Below the pieces are notes generated by a model that worked only from the letters and a program-made list of their open reading frames with translations, was not told where the DNA came from and ran no database searches. Below are positions 6,974 through 8,718 of a stretch of DNA of 8,718 bases, in pieces. The DNA lies in the NCBI GenBank assembly GCA_014872655.1, contig WHHJ01000066.1:1-8718 (forward strand). The letters are read 5' to 3'. Position 1 is the stretch's first letter. Each line of letters begins with the position of its first letter. The position numbers were made by a program, and so were the translations under genes. Origin of the DNA: Clostridia bacterium (GTDB taxonomy: Bacteria > Bacillota > Clostridia > Oscillospirales > UBA644).

Positions 6974-7339
6974 ATGTCCACGTATGACGTACAGAAAATT
7001 GGAAAAAATATTGCACAACAAAGAAAGGAACGCGGGCTCACACAGCAGGACCTTGCCGATATGCTGGAAATGAACAGTAAATACATCAGCGCCATAGAAA
7101 CCGGTCGTAAAACGCCAAAACTGGAAACATTTATCCAGATCATTAACGCATTGAACACAACGGCCGACAGCATTCTTTTTCATCTCACCCCGGCAGGAAT
7201 TTCTTATCACAGCAATGTTGTCTACGAAAAAATTCAAAAACTACCCGAAGCCGAACAGAATTTTATATTAGATATTATAGAAGGTATCGTAGACAATTTT
7301 ACTGCTCATTATGAAAATACTAAGGGAGAGAAAGAATAA
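6974..7339 (+). CDS. XRE-family (Cro/C1-type) transcriptional regulator
   Basis: A 121-residue DNA-binding protein. Residues 8-67 form a classic HTH_3 domain: IGKNIAQQRKERGLTQQDLA, then the recognition region NSKYISAIETGRKTP and LETFIQIINALN. The C-terminal half (about 70-121) is a short helical tail, probably for dimerisation, without a recognised ligand domain. ATG codons occur at 6968 and 6974; AGGGAG (6959-6964) is 3 nt from the first and 9 nt from the second, so I prefer the second, which only removes Met-Thr. It is the first gene of a three-gene operon, and its TAA overlaps the ATG of the sigma-factor gene by one base (TAATG), implying translational coupling. The dyad cluster before its promoter suggests autoregulation. 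Its partner in signalling is not visible. Confidence 0.93.
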   Translation: MSTYDVQKIGKNIAQQRKERGLTQQDLADMLEMNSKYISAIETGRKTPKLETFIQIINALNTTADSILFHLTPAGISYHSNVVYEKIQKLPEAEQNFILDIIEGIVDNFTAHYENTKGEKE

Positions 7340-7908
7340 TGTTGCCAATTTCATTTTATCTTGCACTCATCGACGATCCGACCAAACAAGAATTATTTAA
7401 TCGCTTGTATGAAAAATATTCTACAATGGTATACAATCGCTGTTTCAAATTTACTCAAGATCCGGGTCTTATAGAAGAAATTTTACAAGAAACGTTTTTA
7501 AAAGTTGCCATTTACATAGATAAATATTCGGACAACGATGAACAAAATCGGATTCATATTTATATTATGGTTCGCAGCGCCGCTTTTAATATCTTAAAAC
7601 GGGAACGGCGTAAGACGAATCAAAACACCAACGTTTCTATTGACGATTATGAGCAAACGCTCAAAGATCCCAAAAATCTGCAAGATTATGTCTTTAAGAA
7701 TATGACATTGGAGGACATCGCAAAAGCTGTTGAAAAATTGGGTGACATCTATCGGGACTGTTTTATTTTGTTTTACTACAACGGCTTATCGATCAATCAA
7801 ATCGCACACGATTTGGGAGTTACGCCGGACACAGTAAAAAAGAGATTACAAAGAGCCAGAGAATTTATTCGAAAATGTATTGAGGAGGGAGATTTTGATG
7901 ACAAATAA
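7339..7908 (+). CDS. ECF-type RNA polymerase sigma factor (sigma-70 family)
   Basis: A 189-residue sigma factor, normal length for the ECF group. Region sigma-2 spans about residues 18-90 (LFNRLYEKYSTMVYNRCFKF and EEILQETFLKVA, the core-polymerase-binding and -10 recognition part). A polar linker covers 91-122. Region sigma-4 spans about 125-180, with the -35-binding helix-turn-helix SINQIAHDLGVTPDTVKKRL (151-170). Opening with MLPISFYLALIDD resembles many clostridial ECF factors. The start overlaps the regulator stop by one base and is preceded by AAGGGAGAG. The end overlaps the downstream membrane protein gene by 11 nt. Sigma factors of this kind are normally held inactive by a co-encoded membrane anti-sigma factor, and the next gene fits that role. 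Its target promoters are unknown; no ECF-like promoter was recognised in this window. Confidence 0.95.
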   Translation: MLPISFYLALIDDPTKQELFNRLYEKYSTMVYNRCFKFTQDPGLIEEILQETFLKVAIYIDKYSDNDEQNRIHIYIMVRSAAFNILKRERRKTNQNTNVSIDDYEQTLKDPKNLQDYVFKNMTLEDIAKAVEKLGDIYRDCFILFYYNGLSINQIAHDLGVTPDTVKKRLQRAREFIRKCIEEGDFDDK

Positions 7909-8677
7909 AAAGTATCGCAGTTATTACAAACAAATAGCTCAGATTATGGCATCACATGTTGATCAGCAAATTCAACAGTTAGACACTTCCCAACCGGTAC
8001 CAATTTCAAAAGAAAATGTTTTACGCATCGAAAAGATTTCTAAAAAGGCCAACAGTCCGTTCCGGTATGTACACCGGATATCCAAAGCCGCGGCCATTGT
8101 CATCATCTGTGCAACGATTACGCTGTCGGTAACAATGGGCGTAGAAGCCATTCGTACCCCGATTCTGAACTTCTTTACAGATCTTTTCGGCCAAATCTTC
8201 CATGTTTCAACAGAAGACATAGATTTACTGGATAAATACAGAAAAGTTATTGAAGAACCTTGTGCACCGACCTATCTGCCAGAAGGATTTGTACAAACAG
8301 AGAAAAGCGAATCTGAAACAGAAATTATTTTAACATATCAAAATGACGCCAATCAGACCATCATGTTCCGTCAAAGTATTGTACAATCAGCTACCTATGA
8401 CATTCCCTACGGTGCGGAAATGTTAGATGATGAATTTATGGTAAACGGATTTGAAGGTCGATTGTATCGATATAATAACAAATTATACACTATATGGCAA
8501 GCTGGCAAATACTTCTTTGAAATACAACTTGATTCGAGTATTGATATCAACGAATGTCTTAAAATTGCAGAATCAGTATACGATAGCACGGATATCAATG
8601 AGTATGATAAAATTAAAGAAGCGGAAGACAAAATTTCACAAAATACAAAGGAACATTCTACAAATGTTAAACATTAG
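7898..8677 (+). CDS. Single-pass membrane protein with DUF4367 domain, probable anti-sigma factor
   Basis: A 259-residue protein. The first 60 residues are charged, cytoplasmic by topology and likely bind the sigma factor; they lack the HxxxCxxC zinc motif of classical ZAS anti-sigma domains. One membrane segment lies at about 63-83 (KAAAIVIICATITLSVTMGV). The outer part (about 120-230) matches the DUF4367 pattern: YLPEGF, then TYQNDANQTIMFRQS, NGFEGRLY, YTIWQAGKYFFEI and LKIAESV. The tail after 235 is polar and lysine/glutamate-rich. I chose the ATG at 7898, preceded by AGGAGG (7883-7888) with 9-nt spacing; an in-frame TTG at 7880 would precede that site and is unlikely. The start lies inside the sigma gene, so the two are coupled. 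Family knowledge supports ECF-DUF4367 pairing in Clostridia; the anti-sigma function and the sensed signal are inferred. Confidence 0.9.
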   Translation: MTNKKYRSYYKQIAQIMASHVDQQIQQLDTSQPVPISKENVLRIEKISKKANSPFRYVHRISKAAAIVIICATITLSVTMGVEAIRTPILNFFTDLFGQIFHVSTEDIDLLDKYRKVIEEPCAPTYLPEGFVQTEKSESETEIILTYQNDANQTIMFRQSIVQSATYDIPYGAEMLDDEFMVNGFEGRLYRYNNKLYTIWQAGKYFFEIQLDSSIDINECLKIAESVYDSTDINEYDKIKEAEDKISQNTKEHSTNVKH

Positions 8678-8718
8678 TTAAAATGATACCGATTTATAAT
8701 GTGGATAACAAACAAAGG
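8678..8718. other. Short tail after the operon, no feature resolved
   Basis: No hairpin terminator is visible in these 41 bases. A TATAAT at 8695-8700 resembles a -10 box but no good -35 box lies 16-18 bp upstream. The final AAAGG could be the start of a ribosome binding site for a gene beyond the edge, so the operon may continue. Confidence 0.3.

Noticed and set aside
6878..7237. Minus-strand frame opposite the XRE gene
   Set aside because: The plus strand encodes a clear HTH_3 domain with promoter and ribosome binding site; the antisense frame has neither.
8695..8700. TATAAT as a promoter for a gene beyond the right edge
   Set aside because: No acceptable -35 box lies 16-18 bp upstream, and the downstream gene is not visible.
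1..8718. tRNA, rRNA, CRISPR array, insertion sequence or attachment site
   Set aside because: No cloverleaf or rRNA-like sequence, regularly spaced direct repeats, transposase or integrase motifs, or flanking terminal repeats were seen on either strand.

Overview
The window looks like a chromosomal or mobile accessory segment from a low-GC Gram-positive bacterium, most likely Bacillota, class Clostridia (Oscillospiraceae or Lachnospiraceae type). The reasons are strong AGGAGG-type ribosome binding sites before every gene, consensus sigma-A promoters, an ECF sigma factor paired with a DUF4367 membrane protein (a pairing typical of Clostridia), and a Sec-exported DNRLRE plus RHS/YD-repeat protein of the kind found in gut clostridia. 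The genus cannot be read from the sequence.

Left two thirds (1-5839, minus strand): one uninterrupted reading frame of 1946 codons that runs off the left edge. It encodes a giant secreted WapA-like RHS protein. Its order is signal peptide, DNRLRE module, early YD repeats, two carbohydrate-binding-like beta-sandwich modules, YD repeats, an inserted ricin-type beta-trefoil lectin, a long YD-repeat shell, and the start of the RHS-associated core. The C-terminal variable (probably toxin) tip and any immunity gene lie outside the window.

Middle (5840-6967): a short gap with a hairpin and a possible mini-ORF, then a 67-aa zinc-ribbon protein on the minus strand, then about 800 bp of AT-rich non-coding DNA. 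That DNA holds a perfect consensus sigma-A promoter facing right that has no gene directly after it, several dyad repeats, and a cluster of CTAT/ATAG dyads just before the promoter of the right-hand operon.

Right end (6974-8677, plus strand): a tightly packed three-gene operon of XRE-family regulator, ECF sigma factor and single-pass DUF4367 membrane protein (probable anti-sigma or sensor). It is divergent from the zinc-ribbon and RHS genes. The simplest model, which is inference only, is that the operon senses an envelope signal and controls itself and perhaps the divergent RHS locus through the shared intergenic region.
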